Assembly (NCBI RefSeq): GCF_051020955.1
Contig: NW_027476370.1
Coordinates: forward strand, 186,001 to 250,000
Length of the DNA stretch: 64,000 nt
Reading direction: 5' to 3'
DNA from: Megalopta genalis
Lineage: Eukaryota > Arthropoda > Insecta > Hymenoptera > Halictidae
Below the pieces are notes generated by a model. It was not told where the DNA came from and made no database searches. It was given only the letters and a program-made list of their open reading frames with translations. Made by a program: the position numbers and the translations under genes. Below are positions 1 through 12,596 of this stretch, piece after piece (the stretch's first letter is position 1; each line of letters starts with the position of its first letter).

Positions 1-656
1 AAGAAACTAAGAAATTAAGAAATTAAGAAATTAAGAAACTAAGAAACTAAGAAACTAAGAAACTAAGAAACGAACAAGCTGACAAATTGACAAACTGACA
101 AACTAAGAAACTAAGAAACTAAGAAACTAAGAAACTAAGAAACTAAGAAACTAAGAAACTAAGAAACTAAGAAAATAAGAAAATAAGAAACTAAGAAACT
201 AAGAAACTAAGAAACTAAGAAACCAAGAAACTAAGAAACTAAGAAACTAAGAAACGAGCAAACTGACAAACTAAGAAACTAAGAAACTAAGAAACAAAGA
301 AACTAACAAACTAAGAAATTAAGAAACTAAGAAACTAAGAAACAAAGAAAATAAGAAACTAAGAAACTAAGAAACTAAGAAACTAAGAAACTAAGAAACT
401 AAGAAACTAAGAAACTAAGAAACTAAGAAACTAAGAAACTAAGAAACTAAGAAACTAAGAAACTAAGAAACTAAGAAACTAAGAAACTAACGATCTAAGA
501 AACTAAGAAACTAAGAAACTAAAAAAGTAAGAAACTAAGAAACTAAGAAACTAAGAAACTAAGAAACTAAGAAACTAAGAAACTAAGAAACTAAGAAACT
601 AAGAAACTAAGAAACTAAGAAACTAAGAAACTAAGAAACTAAGAAACTATGAAACT
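1..656 (+). repeat. P-type cassette, divergent copy at left edge
   Basis: The variant units follow the P order seen many times later: aagaaatt near 10-36, a cgaac cluster at ~69 followed by gac units, two aagaaaat at 169-184, a second cluster near 254, aagaaaca/aacaaact near 289-312, aagaaaca-aagaaaat near 337-352, a spacer unit at 489, aaaaaagt near 521 and atgaaact at 649-656. It carries private changes: aacaagct and gacaaatt in the first cluster, cgagcaaact in the second, and aacgatct where other copies have aacaatct. These suggest an older or less homogenised copy of the cassette at 3,059. The window edge cuts its beginning. Confidence 0.8.
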
Positions 657-3056
657 AAGAAACTAAGAAACTAAGAAACTAAGAAACTAAGAAACTAAGA
701 AACTAAGAAACTAAGAAACTAAGAAACTAAGAAACTAAGAAACTAAGAAACTAAGAAACTAAGAAACTAAGAAACTAAGAAACTAAGAAACTAAGAAACT
801 AAGAAACTGAGAAACTAAGAAACTAAGAAACTAAGAAACTAAGAAACTAAGAAACTAAGAAACTAAGAAACTAAGAAACTAAGAAACTAAGAAACTAAGA
901 AACTAAGAAACTAAGAAACTAAGAAACTAAGAAACTAAGAAACTAAGAAACTAAGAAACTAAGAAACTAAGAAACTAAGAAACTAAGAAACTAACAATCT
1001 AAGAAACTAAGAAACTAAGAAACTAAGAAACTAAGAAACTAAGAAACTAAGAAACTGAGAAACTAAGAAACTAAGAAATTAAGAAACTCAGAAACTAAGA
1101 AACTAAGAAACTAAGAAACTAAGAAACTAAGAAACTAAGAAACTAAGAAACTAAGAAACTAAGAAACTAAGAAACTAAGAAACTAAGAAACTAAGAAACT
1201 AAGAAACTAAGAAACTAAGAAACTAAGAAACTAAGAAACTAAGAAACTAAGAAACTAAGAAACTAAGAAACTAAGAAACTAAGAAACTAAGAAACTAAGA
1301 AACTAAGAAACTAAGAAACTAAGAAACTAAGAAATTAAGAAACTAAGAAACTGAGAAACTGAGAAACTAAGAAACTAAGAAACTAAGAAACTAAGAAACT
1401 AAGAAACTAAGAAACTAAGAAACTAAGAAACTAAGAAACTAAGAAACTTAGAAACTAAGAAACTAAGAAACTAAGAAACTAAGAAACTAAGAAACTAAGA
1501 AACTAAGAAACTAAGAAACTAAGAAACTAAGAAACTAAGAAACTAAGAAACTAAGAAACTGAGAAACTGAGAAACTGAGAAACTGAGAAACTGAGAAACT
1601 GAGAAACTGAGAAACTGAGAAACTAAGAAACTAAGAAACTAAGAAACTAAGAAACTAAGAAACTAAGAAACTAAGAAACTAAGAAACTAAGAAACTAAGA
1701 AACTAAGAAACTAAGAAACTAAGAAACTAAGAAACTAAGAAACTAAGAAACTAACAATCTAAGAAACTAAGAAACTAAGAAACTAAGAAACTAAGAAACT
1801 AAGAAACTAAGAAACTAAGAAACTAAGAAACTAAGAAACTAAGAAACTAAGAAACTAAGAAACTAAGAAACTAAGAAATTAAGAAACTAAGAAACTGAGA
1901 AACTGAGAAACTCAGAAACTAAGAAACTAAGAAACTAAGAAACTAAGAAACTAAGAAACTAAGAAACTAAGAAACTAAGAAACTAAGAAACTAAGAAACT
2001 AAGAAACTAAGAAACTAAGAAACTAAGAAACTAAGAAACTAAGAAACTAAGAAACTAAGAAACTAAGAAACTAAGAAACTAAGAAACTAAGAAACTAAGA
2101 AACTAAGAAACTAAGAAACTAAGAAACTAAGAAACTAAGAAACTAAGAAACTAAGAAACTAAGAAATTAAGAAACTAAGAAACTGAGAAACTGAGAAACT
2201 CAGAAACTAAGAAACTAAGAAACTAAGAAACTAAGAAACTAAGAAACTAAGAAACTAAGAAACTAAGAAACTAAGAAACTAAGAAACTTAGAAACTAAGA
2301 AACTAAGAAACTAAGAAACTAAGAAACTAAGAAACTAAGAAACTAAGAAACTAAGAAACTGAGAAACTAAGAAACTAAGAAATTAAGAAACTCAGAAACT
2401 AAGAAACTAAGAAACTAAGAAACTAAGAAACTAAGAAACTAAGAAACTAAGAAACTAAGAAACTAAGAAACTAAGAAACTAAGAAACTAAGAAACTAAGA
2501 AACTAAGAAACTAAGAAACTAAGAAACTAAGAAACTAAGAAACTAAGAAACTAAGAAACTAAGAAACTAAGAAACTAAGAAACTAAGAAACTAAGAAATT
2601 AAGAAACTAAGAAACTGAGAAACTGAGAAACTCAGAAACTAAGAAACTAAGAAACTAAGAAACTAAGAAACTAAGAAACTAAGAAACTAAGAAACTAAGA
2701 AACTAAGAAACTAAGAAACTTAGAAACTAAGAAACTAAGAAACTAAGAAACTAAGAAACTAAGAAACTAAGAAACTAAGAAACTAAGAAACTAAGAAACT
2801 TAGAAACTAAGAAACTAAGAAACTAAGAAACTGAGAAACTGAGAAACTGAGAAACTGAGAAACTGAGAAACTGAGAAACTAAGAAACTAAGAAACTAAGA
2901 AACTAAGAAACTAAGAAACTAAGAAACTAAGAAACTAAGAAACTGAGAAACTAAGAAACTAAGAAACTAAGAAACTAAGAAACTGAGAAACTGAGAAACT
3001 GAGAAACTGAGAAACTGAGAAACTGAGAAACTAAAAAACTAAGAAACTAAGAAACT
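657..3056 (+). repeat. Simple octamer domain with gagaaact runs
   Basis: This stretch is mostly pure AAGAAACT and holds no gene. Marker units are aacaatct at 993 and 1753, runs of gagaaact at 1561-1624 (8 units), 2833-2880 (6) and 2985-3032 (6), and a short motif aagaaatt, two aagaaact, two gagaaact, cagaaact. The aagaaatt of that motif falls near 1873, 2161 and 2593, spacings of 288 and 432 bp. The tagaaact units near 2288 and 2720 are also 432 bp apart. These spacings are multiples of 8 and point to small tandem duplications inside an otherwise homogenised region. Confidence 0.8.
1561..1624 (+). repeat. Run of eight gagaaact variant units
   Basis: Eight consecutive units carry A to G at the first position. 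Similar runs of 5-9 units occur at 2833, 2985, 3897, 5217, 6817, 6977, 7721, 9873, 12209, 16489, 16986, 18979, 19476, 21445, 25725, 26214, 28215, 28712, 32481, 33921, 34362, 36058, 37226, 47339, 48763, 49291, 52211, 54843, 56484, 57948, 62739-area and 63269. A single mutated unit was evidently multiplied locally and the whole run then copied with its cassette. On the - strand these runs lose the TAG stop, but only for up to about 24 codons, so they are not coding. Confidence 0.9.
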
Positions 3057-3058
3057 AA

Positions 3059-3710
3059 GAAATTAAGAAATTAAGAAATTAAGAAACTAAGAAACTAAGA
3101 AACTAAGAAACTAAGAAACGAACAAACTGACAAACTGACAAACTGACAAACTAAGAAACTAAGAAACTAAGAAACTAAGAAACTAAGAAACTAAGAAACT
3201 AAGAAAATAAGAAAATAAGAAACTAAGAAACTAAGAAACTAAGAAACTAAGAAACTAAGAAACTAAGAAACTAAGAAACTAAGAAACTAAGAAACGAACA
3301 AACTGACAAACTAAGAAACTAAGAAACTAAGAAACAAAGAAACTAACAAACTAAGAAACTAAGAAACTAAGAAACTAAGAAACAAAGAAAATAAGAAACT
3401 AAGAAACTAAGAAACTAAGAAACTAAGAAACTAAGAAACTAAGAAACTAAGAAACTAAGAAACTAAAAAACTAAGAAACTAAGAAACTAAGAAACTAACA
3501 ATCTAAGAAACTAAGAAACTAAGAAACTAAAAAAGTAAGAAACTAAGAAACTAAGAAACTAAGAAACTAAGAAACTAAGAAACTAAGAAACTAAGAAACT
3601 AAGAAACTAAGAAACTAAGAAACTAAGAAACTAAGAAACTAAGAAACTAAGAAACTAAGAAACTAAGAAACTAAGAAACTAAGAAACTAAGAAACTAAGA
3701 AACTATGAAA
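3059..3710 (+). repeat. P cassette (reference copy)
   Basis: The clearest early copy of the P order: three aagaaatt (3059-3082), cgaac with three gacaaact (from 3119), two aagaaaat (3201-3216), second cgaac plus gacaaact (~3295), aagaaaca then aacaaact (~3333-3350), aagaaaca-aagaaaat (~3380-3395), aacaatct (3497), aaaaaagt (~3529) and atgaaact (~3703). The same order recurs near 9141, 15964, 18454, 25200, 27690, 31533, 33213, 35098, 36266, 43371, 45355, 49899, 51371, 54247, 55990, 59690 and 61107. Spacer lengths between markers differ only by whole octamers, as expected for slippage or unequal exchange in register. Confidence 0.85.
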
Positions 3711-3814
3711 CTAAGAAACTAAGAAACTAAGAAACTAAGAAACTAAGAAACTAAGAAACTGAGAAACTAAGAAACTAAGAAACTAAGAAACTAAGAAACT
3801 AAGAAACTAAGAAA

Positions 3815-5800
3815 CTAAGATACTAAGAAACTAAGAAACTAAGAAACTAAGAAACTAAGAAACTAAGAAACTAAGAAACTAAGAAACTAAGAAACTGAGA
3901 AACTGAGAAACTGAGAAACTGAGAAACTGAGAAACTGAGAAACTGAGAAACTGAGAAACTAAGAAACTAAGAAACTAAGAAACTAAGAAACTTAGAAACG
4001 AAGAAACTAAGAAACTAAGAAACTAAGAAACTAAGAAACTAAGAAACTATGAAACTAAGAAACTAAGAAACTAAGAAACTAAGAAACTAAGAAACTAGGA
4101 AACTAAGAATCTAAGAAACTAAGAAACTAAGAAACTAAAAAACTAAGAAACGAACGAACTGACAAACTAAGAAACTAAGAAACTAAGAAACTAAGAAACT
4201 AAGAAACTAAGAAACTTAGAAACTAAGAAACTAAGAAACTAAGAAACTAAGAAACTAAGAAACTAAGAAACTAAGAAACTAAGAAACTAAGAAACTAAGA
4301 AACTAAGAAACTAAGAAACTAAGAAACTACGAAACTAAGAAACTAAGAAACTAAGAAACTAAGAAACTAAGAAACTAAGAAACTAAGAAACTAGGAAACT
4401 AAGAAACTAAGAAAATAAGAAACTAAGAAACTAAGAAACTAAGAAACTGAGAAACTAAGATACTAAGAAACTAAGAAACTGAGAAACTGAGAAACTGAGA
4501 AACTAAGAAACTGAGAAACTGAGAAACTAAGAAACTAAGAAACTAAGAAACTAAGAAACTAAGAAACTAAGAAACTAAGAAACTAAGAAACTAAGAAACT
4601 AAGAAACTAAGAAACTAAGAAACTAAGAAACTAAGAAACTAAGAAACTAAGAAACTAAGAAACTAAGAAACTAAGAAACTAAGAAACTAAGAAACTAAGA
4701 AACTAAGAAACTAAGAAACTAAGAAACTAAGAAACTTAGAAACTAAGAAACTAAGAAACTAAGAAACTAAGAAACTAAGAAACTAAGAAACTAAGAAACT
4801 AAGAAACTAAGAAACTAAGAAACTAAGAAACTAAGAAACTAAGAAACTAAGAAACTAAGAAACTAAGAAACTAAGAAACTAAGAAACTAAGAAACTAAGA
4901 AACTAAGAATCTAAGAAACTAAGAAACTAAGAAACTAAGAAACTAAGAAACTAAGAAACTAAGAAACTAAGAAACTAAGAAACTAGGAAACTAAGAAACT
5001 AAGAAAATAAGAAACTAAGAAACTAAGAAACTAAGAAACTAAGAAACTAAGAAACTAAGAAACTAAGAAACTAAGAAACTAAGAAACTAAGAAACTAAGA
5101 AACTAAGAAACTAAGAAACTAAGAAACTAAGATACTAAGAAACTAAGAAACTAAGAAACTAAGAAACTAAGAAACTAAGAAACTAAGAAACTAAGAAACT
5201 AAGAAACTAAGAAACTGAGAAACTGAGAAACTGAGAAACTGAGAAACTGAGAAACTGAGAAACTGAGAAACTGAGAAACTAAGAAACTAAGAAACTAAGA
5301 AACTAAGAAACTTAGAAACGAAGAAACTAAGAAACTAAGAAACTAAGAAACTAAGAAACTAAGAAACTATGAAACTAAGAAACTAAGAAACTAAGAAACT
5401 AAGAAACTAAGAAACTAGGAAACTAAGAATCTAAGAAACTAAGAAACTAAGAAACTAAAAAACTAAGAAACGAACGAACTGACAAACTAAGAAACTAAGA
5501 AACTAAGAAACTAAGAAACTAAGAAACTTAGAAACTAAGAAACTAAGAAACTAAGAAACTAAGAAACTAAGAAACTAAGAAACTAAGAAACTAAGAAACT
5601 AAGAAACTAAGAAACTACGAAACTAAGAAACTAAGAAACTAAGAAACTAAGAAACTAAGAAACTAGGAAACTAAGAAACTAAGAAAATAAGAAACTAAGA
5701 AACTAAGAAACTAAGAAACTGAGAAACTAAGAAACTAAGAAACTAAGAAACTGAGAAACTGAGAAACTGAGAAACTAAGAAACTGAGAAACTGAGAAACT
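3815..5800 (+). repeat. Tandem duplication, offset about 1,320 bp
   Basis: The gagaaact runs at 3897-3960 and 5217-5280, the cttagaaacg junctions at 3991 and 5311, and the cgaacgaact clusters at 4151 and 5471 are all exactly 1,320 bp apart. Flanking markers are displaced by slightly different multiples of 8: aagatact 1,312, tagaaact 1,312, acgaaact 1,288, aggaaact 1,272. The segment is therefore a tandem duplicate whose copies have since gained or lost octamers. The part between copies (about 4,540-5,100) has its own tagaaact, aagaatct and aggaaact-aagaaact-aagaaaat markers. Confidence 0.85.
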
Positions 5801-6340
5801 AAGAAACTAAGAAACTAAGAAACTAAGAAACTAAGAAACTAAGAAACTAAGAAACTCAGAAACTAAGAAACTAAGTAACTAAGAAACTAAGAAACTAAGC
5901 AACTAAGAAACTAAGAAACTAACAATCTAAGAAACTAAGAAACTAAGAAACTAAGAAACTAAGAAACTAAGAAACTGAGAAACTGAGAAACTAAGAATCT
6001 AAGAAATTAAGAAACTCAGAAACTAAGAAACTAAGAAACTAAGAAACTAAGAAACTAAGAAACTAAGAAACTAAGAAACTAAGAAACTAAGAAACTAAGA
6101 AACTAAGAAACTAAGAAACTAAGAAACTAAGAAACTAAGAAACTAAGAAACTAAGAAACTAAGAAACTAAGAAACTAAGAAACTAAGAAACTAAGAAACT
6201 AAGAAACTAAGAAACTAAGAAACTAAGAAACTAAGAAACTAAGAAACTAAGAAACTAAGAAACTAAGAAATTAAGAAATTAAGAAATTAAGAAACTAAGA
6301 AACTAAGAAACCAAGAAACTAAGAAACGAACAAACTGACA
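5217..6340 (+). repeat. G cassette (first full copy)
   Basis: Order of markers: eight gagaaact, tagaaacg (5311), atgaaact, aggaaact then aagaatct, aaaaaact, aagaaacg-aacgaact-gacaaact (~5471), tagaaact, acgaaact (~5617), aggaaact-aagaaact-aagaaaat (~5665-5690), gagaaact, then three and two gagaaact separated by one normal unit, cagaaact and aagtaact (~5855-5880), aacaatct (~5921), gagaaact, aagaatct, aagaaatt, cagaaact (~6013), a long pure tract, three aagaaatt, and aagaaacc (c6311) with a cgaac cluster. Related copies occur near 7721, 9873, 19476, 28712, 37226, 52211, 56484 and 57948. This copy lacks the single-A insertion found in later copies. Confidence 0.85.
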
Positions 6341-7320
6341 AACTGACAAACTAAGAAACTAAGAAACTAAGAAACTAAGAAACTAAGAAACTAAGAAACT
6401 AAGAATCTAAGAAACTAAGAAACTAAGAAACTAAGAAACTAAGAAACTAAGAAACTAAGAAATATAGAAACTAAGAAACTAAGAAACTAAGAAACTAAGA
6501 AACTAAGAAACTAAGAAACTAAGAAACTTAGAAACTATGAAATTAAGAAATTAAGAAATTAAGAAACTAAGAAACTAAGAAACTAAGAAACTAAGAAACT
6601 ACGAAACGAACAAACTGACAAACTGACAAACTGACAAACTAAGAAACTAAGAAACTAAGAAACTAAGAAACTAAGAAACTAAGAAACTAAGAAACTAAGA
6701 AACTAAGAAACTAAGAAACTAAGAAACTAAGAAACTAAGAAACTAAGAAACTAAGAAACTAAGAAACTAAGAAACTAAGAAACTAAGAAACTAAGAAACT
6801 AAGAAACTAAGAAACTGAGAAACTGAGAAACTGAGAAACTGAGAAACTGAGAAACTGAGAAACTGAGAAACTAAGAAACTAAGAAACTAAGAAACTAAGA
6901 AACTAAGAAGCTAAGAAACTAAGAAACTAAGAAACTAAGAAACTAAGAAACTAAGAAACTAAGAAACTAAGAAACTGAGAAACTGAGAAACTGAGAAACT
7001 GAGAAACTGAGAAACTGAGAAACTAAGAAACTAAGAAACTAAGAAACTAAGAAACTAAGAAACTAAGAAACTAAGAAACTAAGAAACTAAGATACTAAGA
7101 AACTAAGAAACTAAGAAACTAAGAAACTAAGAAACTAAGAAACTAAGAAACTAAGAAACTAAGAAACTAAGAAACTAAGAAATTAAGAAATTAAGAAATT
7201 AAGAAATTAAGAAACTAAGAAACTAAGAAACTAAGAAACTAAGAAACTAAGAAACTAAGAAACTAAGAAACTAAGAAACTAAGAAACTAAGAAACTAAGA
7301 AACTAAGAAACTAAGAAACT
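6341..7320 (+). repeat. Mixed octamer domain with two aagaaatt clusters
   Basis: No gene. Markers in order: aagaatct (~6400), a unit reading aagaaata followed by tagaaact (~6457-6472), tagaaact-atgaaatt-aagaaatt (~6528-6560), a cgaac cluster with three gacaaact (~6607), gagaaact runs at 6817-6872 (7) and 6977-7024 (6), aagatact (~7090) and four aagaaatt (~7181-7212). The tagaaact-atgaaatt junction is the same as at about 11,190, 47,273, 48,697 and 62,675. Confidence 0.75.
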
Positions 7321-10300
7321 AAGAAACTAACAATCTAAGAAACTAAGAAACTAAGAAACTAAAAAAGTAAGAAACTAAGAAACTAAGAAACTAAGAAACT
7401 AAGAAACTAAGAAACTAAGAAACTAAGAAACTAAGAAACTAAGAAACTAAGAAACTAAGAAACTAAGAAACTAAGAAACTAAGAAACTAAGAAACTAAGA
7501 AACTAAGAAACTAAGAAACTAAGAAACTAGGAAACTATGAAACTAAGAAACTAAGAAACTAAGAAACTAAGAAACTAAGAAACTAAGAAACTAAGAAACT
7601 AAGAAACTAAGAAACTAAGAAACTAAGAAACTAAGAAACTAAGATACTAAGAAACTAAGAAACTAAGAAACTAAGAAACTAAGAAACTAAGAAACTAAGA
7701 AACTAAGAAACTAAGAAACTGAGAAACTGAGAAACTGAGAAACTGAGAAACTGAGAAACTGAGAAACTGAGAAACTGAGAAACTAAGAAACTAAGAAACT
7801 AAGAAACTAAGAAACTTAGAAACGAAGAAACTAAGAAACTAAGAAACTAAGAAACTAAGAAACTAAGAAACTATGAAACTAAGAAACTAAGAAACTAAGA
7901 AACTAAGAAACTAAGAAACTAGGAAACTAAGAATCTAAGAAACTAAGAAACTAAGAAACTAAAAAACTAAGAAACGAACGAACTGACAAACTAAGAAACT
8001 AAGAAACTAAGAAACTAAGAAACTAAGAAACTAAGAAACTTAGAAACTAAGAAACTAAGAAACTAAGAAACTAAGAAACTAAGAAACTAAGAAACTAAGA
8101 AACTAAGAAACTAAGAAACTAAGAAACTAAGAAACTAAGAAACTACGAAACTAAGAAACTAAGAAACTAAGAAACTAAGAAATTAAGAAACTAAGAAACT
8201 AGGAAACTAAGAAACTAAGAAAATAAGAAACTAAGAAACTAAGAAACTAAGAAACTGAGAAACTAAGATACTAAGAAACTAAGAAACTGAGAAACTGAGA
8301 AACTGAGAAACTAAGAAACTGAGAAACTGAGAAACTAAGAAACTAAGAAACTAAGAAACTAAGAAACTAAGAAACTAAGAAACTAAGAAACTAAGAAACT
8401 CAGAAACTAAGAAACTAAGTAACTAAGAAACTAAGAAACTAAGAAACTAAGAAACTAAGAAACTAACAATCTAAGAAACTAAGAAACTAAGAAACTAAGA
8501 AACTAAGAAACTAAGAAACTGAGAAACTAAGAATCTAAGAAATTAAGAAACTCAGAAACTAAGAAACTAAGAAACTAAGAAACTAAGAAACTAAGAAACT
8601 AAGAAACTAAGAAACTAAGTAACTAAGAAACTAAGAAACTAAGAAACTAAGAAACTAAGAAACTAAGAAACTAAGAAACTAAGAAACTAAGAAACTAAGA
8701 AACTAAGAAACTAAGAAACTAAGAAACTAAGAAACTAAGAAACTAAGAAACTAAGAAACTAAGAAACTAAGAAACTAAGAAACTAAGAAACTAAGGAACT
8801 TAGAAACTAAGAAACTAAGAAACTAAGAAACTAAGAAACTAAGAAACTAAGAAACTAAGAAACTAAGAAACTAAGAAACTAAGAAACTAAGAAACTAAGA
8901 AACTAAGAAACTAAGAAACTAAGAAACTAAGAAACTAAGAAACTAAGAAACTAAGAAACTAAGAAACTAAGAATCTAAGAAACTAAGAAACTAAGAAACT
9001 AAGAAACTAAGAAACTAAGAAACTAAGAAACTAAGAAACTAAGAAACTAAGAAACTAGGAAACTAAGAAACTAAGAAAATAAGAAACTAAGAAACTAAGA
9101 AACTAAGAAACTGAGAAACTAAGAAACTAAGAAACTAAGAAACGAACAAACTGACAAACTGACAAACTGACAAACTAAGAAACTAAGAAACTAAGAAACT
9201 AAGAAACTAAGAAACTAAGAAACTAAGAAAATAAGAAAATAAGAAACTAAGAAACTAAGAAACTAAGAAACTAAGAAACTAAGAAACTAAGAGACGAACA
9301 AACTGACAAACTAAGAAACTAAGAAACTAAGAAACAAAGAAACTAACAAACTAAGAAACTAAGAAACTAAGAAACTAAGAAACAAAGAAAATAAGAAACT
9401 AAGAAACTAAGAAACTAAGAAACTAAGAAACTAAGAAACTAAGAAACTAAGAAACTAAGAAACTAAGAAACTAAGAAACTAAGAAACTAAGAAACTAAGA
9501 AACTAACAATCTAAGAAACTAAGAAACTAAGAAACTAAAAAAGTAAGAAACTAAGAAACTAAGAAACTAAGAAACTAAGAAACTAAGAAACTAAGAAACT
9601 AAGAAACTAAGAAACTAAGAAACTAAGAAACTAAGAAACTAAGAAACTAAGAAACTAAGAAACTAAGAAACTATGAAACTAAGAAACTAAGAAACTAAGA
9701 AACTAAGAAACTAAGAAACTAAGAAACTAAGAAACTAAGAAACTAAGAAACTAAGAAACTAAGAAACTAAGAAACTAAGAAACTAAGAAACTAAGATACT
9801 AAGAAACTAAGAAACTAAGAAACTAAGAAACTAAGAAACTAAGAAACTAAGAAACTAAGAAACTAAGAAACTGAGAAACTGAGAAACTGAGAAACTGAGA
9901 AACTGAGAAACTGAGAAACTGAGAAACTAAGAAACTAAGAAACTAAGAAACTAAGAAACTTAGAAACGAAGAAACTAAGAAACTAAGAAACTAAGAAACT
10001 AAGAAACTAAGAAACTAAGAAACTATGAAACTAAGAAACTAAGAAACTAAGAAACTAAGAAACTAAGAAACTAGGAAACTAAGAATCTAAGAAACTAAGA
10101 AACTAAGAAACTAAAAAACTAAGAAACGAACGAACTGACAAACTAAGAAACTAAGAAACTAAGAAACTAAGAAACTAAGAAACTTAGAAACTAAGAAACT
10201 AAGAAACTAAGAAACTAAGAAACTAAGAAACTAAGAAACTAAGAAACTAAGAAACTAAGAAACTAAGAAACTACGAAACTAAGAAACTAAGAAACTAAGA

Positions 10301-10960
10301 AACTAAGAAACTAAGAAACTAAGAAACTAAGAAACTAGGAAACTAAGAAACTAAGAAAATAAGAAACTAAGAAACTAAGAAACTAAGAAACTGAGAAACT
10401 AAGAAACTAAGAAACTAAGAAACTGAGAAACTGAGAAACTGAGAAACTAAGAAACTGAGAAACTGAGAAACTAAGAAACTAAGAAACTAAGAAACTAAGA
10501 AACTAAGAAACTAAGAAACTAAGAAACTCAGAAACTAAGAAACTAAGTAACTAAGAAACTAAGAAACTAAGCAACTAAGAAACTAAGAAACTAACAATCT
10601 AAGAAACTAAGAAACTAAGAAACTAAGAAACTAAGAAACTAAGAAACTAAGAAACTGAGAAACTAAGAATCTAAGAAATTAAGAAACTCAGAAACTAAGA
10701 AACTAAGAAACTAAGAAACTAAGAAACTAAGAAACTAAGAAACTAAGAAACTAAGAAACTAAGAAACTAAGAAACTAAGAAACTAAGAAACTAAGAAACT
10801 AAGAAACTAAGAAACTAAGAAACTAAGAAACTAAGAAACTAAGAAACTAAGAAACTAAGAAACTAAGAAACTAAGAAACTAAGAAACTAAGAAACTAAGA
10901 AACTAAGAAACTAAGAAATTAAGAAATTAAGAAATTAAGAAACTAAGAAACTAAGAAACC
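7321..10960 (+). repeat. Tandem pair of ~2.15-kb higher-order units
   Basis: Markers of the first copy recur downstream by about 2.15 kb: aacaatct 7329 to 9505 (2,176), atgaaact 7537 to 9673 (2,136), start of the gagaaact run 7721 to 9873 (2,152), cgaacgaact 7975 to 10127 (2,152), and the gagaaact-aagaatct-aagaaatt-cagaaact block 8521 to 10657 (2,136). All offsets are multiples of 8. A P cassette start (cgaac with three gacaaact, two aagaaaat) sits near 9141-9240. The gagaaact run has 8 units in the first copy and 7 in the second. Neither copy carries the 9-mer found in related cassettes after 16 kb. Confidence 0.85.
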
Positions 10961-11820
10961 AAGAAACTAAGAAACGAACAAACTGACAAACTGACAAACT
11001 AAGAAACTAAGAAACTAAGAAACTAAGAAACTAAGAAACTAAGAAACTAAGAATCTAAGAAACTAAGAAACTAAGAAACTAAGAAACTAAGAAACTAAGA
11101 AACTAAGAAACTAAGAAACTAAGAAACTAAGAAATATAGAAACTAAGAAACTAAGAAACTAAGAAACTAAGAAACTAAGAAACTAAGAAACTTAGAAACT
11201 ATGAAATTAAGAAATTAAGAAATTAAGAAACTAAGAAACTAAGAAACTATGAAACTGAGAAACTGAGAAACTGAGAAATTGAGAAACTGAGAAACTGAGA
11301 AACTAAGAAACTAAGAAACTTAGAAACTAAGAAACTAAGAAACTAAGAAACTAAGAAACTAAGAAACTAAGAAACCAAGAAACTAAGAAACTGACAAACT
11401 GACAATATAAGAAACTAAGAAACTAAGAAACTAAGAAACTAAGAAACTAAGAAACTAAGGAACTAAGAAACTAAGAAACTAAGAAACGAACAAACTGACA
11501 AACTAAGAAACTAAGAAACTAAGAAACTAAGAAACTCAGAAACTAAGAAATTAAGAAATTAAGAAACTAAGAAACTAAGAAACCAAGAAACTAAGAAACG
11601 AACAAACTGACAAACTGACAAACTAAGAAACTAAGAAACTAAGAAACTAAGAAACGAACAAACTGACAAACTAAGAAACTAAGAAACTAAGAAACTAAGA
11701 AACTAAGAAACTAAGAAATTAAGAAATTAAGAAATAAAGAAACTAAGAAACTAAGAAACTAAGAAACTACGAAACGAACAAACTGACAAACTGACAAACT
11801 GACAAACTAAGAAACTAAGA
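10961..11820 (+). repeat. Variant-dense junction domain
   Basis: Variant units are unusually crowded: aagaatct (~11,050), a unit aagaaata with tagaaact (~11,130), tagaaact-atgaaatt with two further aagaaatt (~11,190-11,225), gagaaact units interrupted by one gagaaatt (~11,257-11,300), gacaaact-gacaatat (~11,390-11,406), and cgaac clusters at about 10,975, 11,487, 11,599, 11,655 and 11,775. Several aagaaatt pairs or triplets sit between them. It directly precedes the 8.4-kb superblock and looks like a patchwork of cassette ends. Confidence 0.75.
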
Positions 11821-12596
11821 AACTAAGAAACTAAGAAACTAAGAAACTAAGAAACTAAGAAACTAAGAAACTAAGAAACTAAGAAACTAAGAAACTAAGA
11901 AACTAAGAAACTAAGAAACTAAGAAACTAAGAAACTAAGAAACTAAGAAACTAAGAAACTAAGAAACTAAGAAACTAAGAAACTAAGAAACTAAGAAACT
12001 AAGAAACTAAGAAACTAAGAAACTAAGAAACTAAGAAACTAAGAAACTAAGAAACTAAGAAACTAAGATACTAAGAAACTAAGAAACTAAGAAACTAAGA
12101 AACTAAGAAACTAAGAAACTAAGAAACTAAGAAACTAAGAAACTAAGAAACTAAGAAACTAAGAAACTAAGAAACTAAGAAACTAAGAAACTAAGAAACT
12201 AAGAAACTGAGAAACTGAGAAACTGAGAAACTGAGAAACTGAGAAACTAAGAAACTAAGAAACTTAGAAACTAAGAAACTAAGAAACTAAGAAACTAAGA
12301 ATCTAAGAAACTAAGAAACTAAGGAACTAAGAAACTAAGAAACTAAGAAACTAAGAAACTAAGAAACTAAGAAACTAAGAAACTAAGAAACTAAGAAACT
12401 AAGAAACTATGAAACTAAGAAACTAAGAAACTAAGAAACTAAGAAACTAAGAAACTAAGAAACTAAGAAACTAAGAAACTAAGAAACTAAGAAACTAAGA
12501 AACTGAGAAACTAAGAAACTAAGAAACTAAGAAACTAAGATACTAAGAAACTAAGAAACTAAGAAACTAAGAAACTAAGAAACTAAGAAACTAAGA

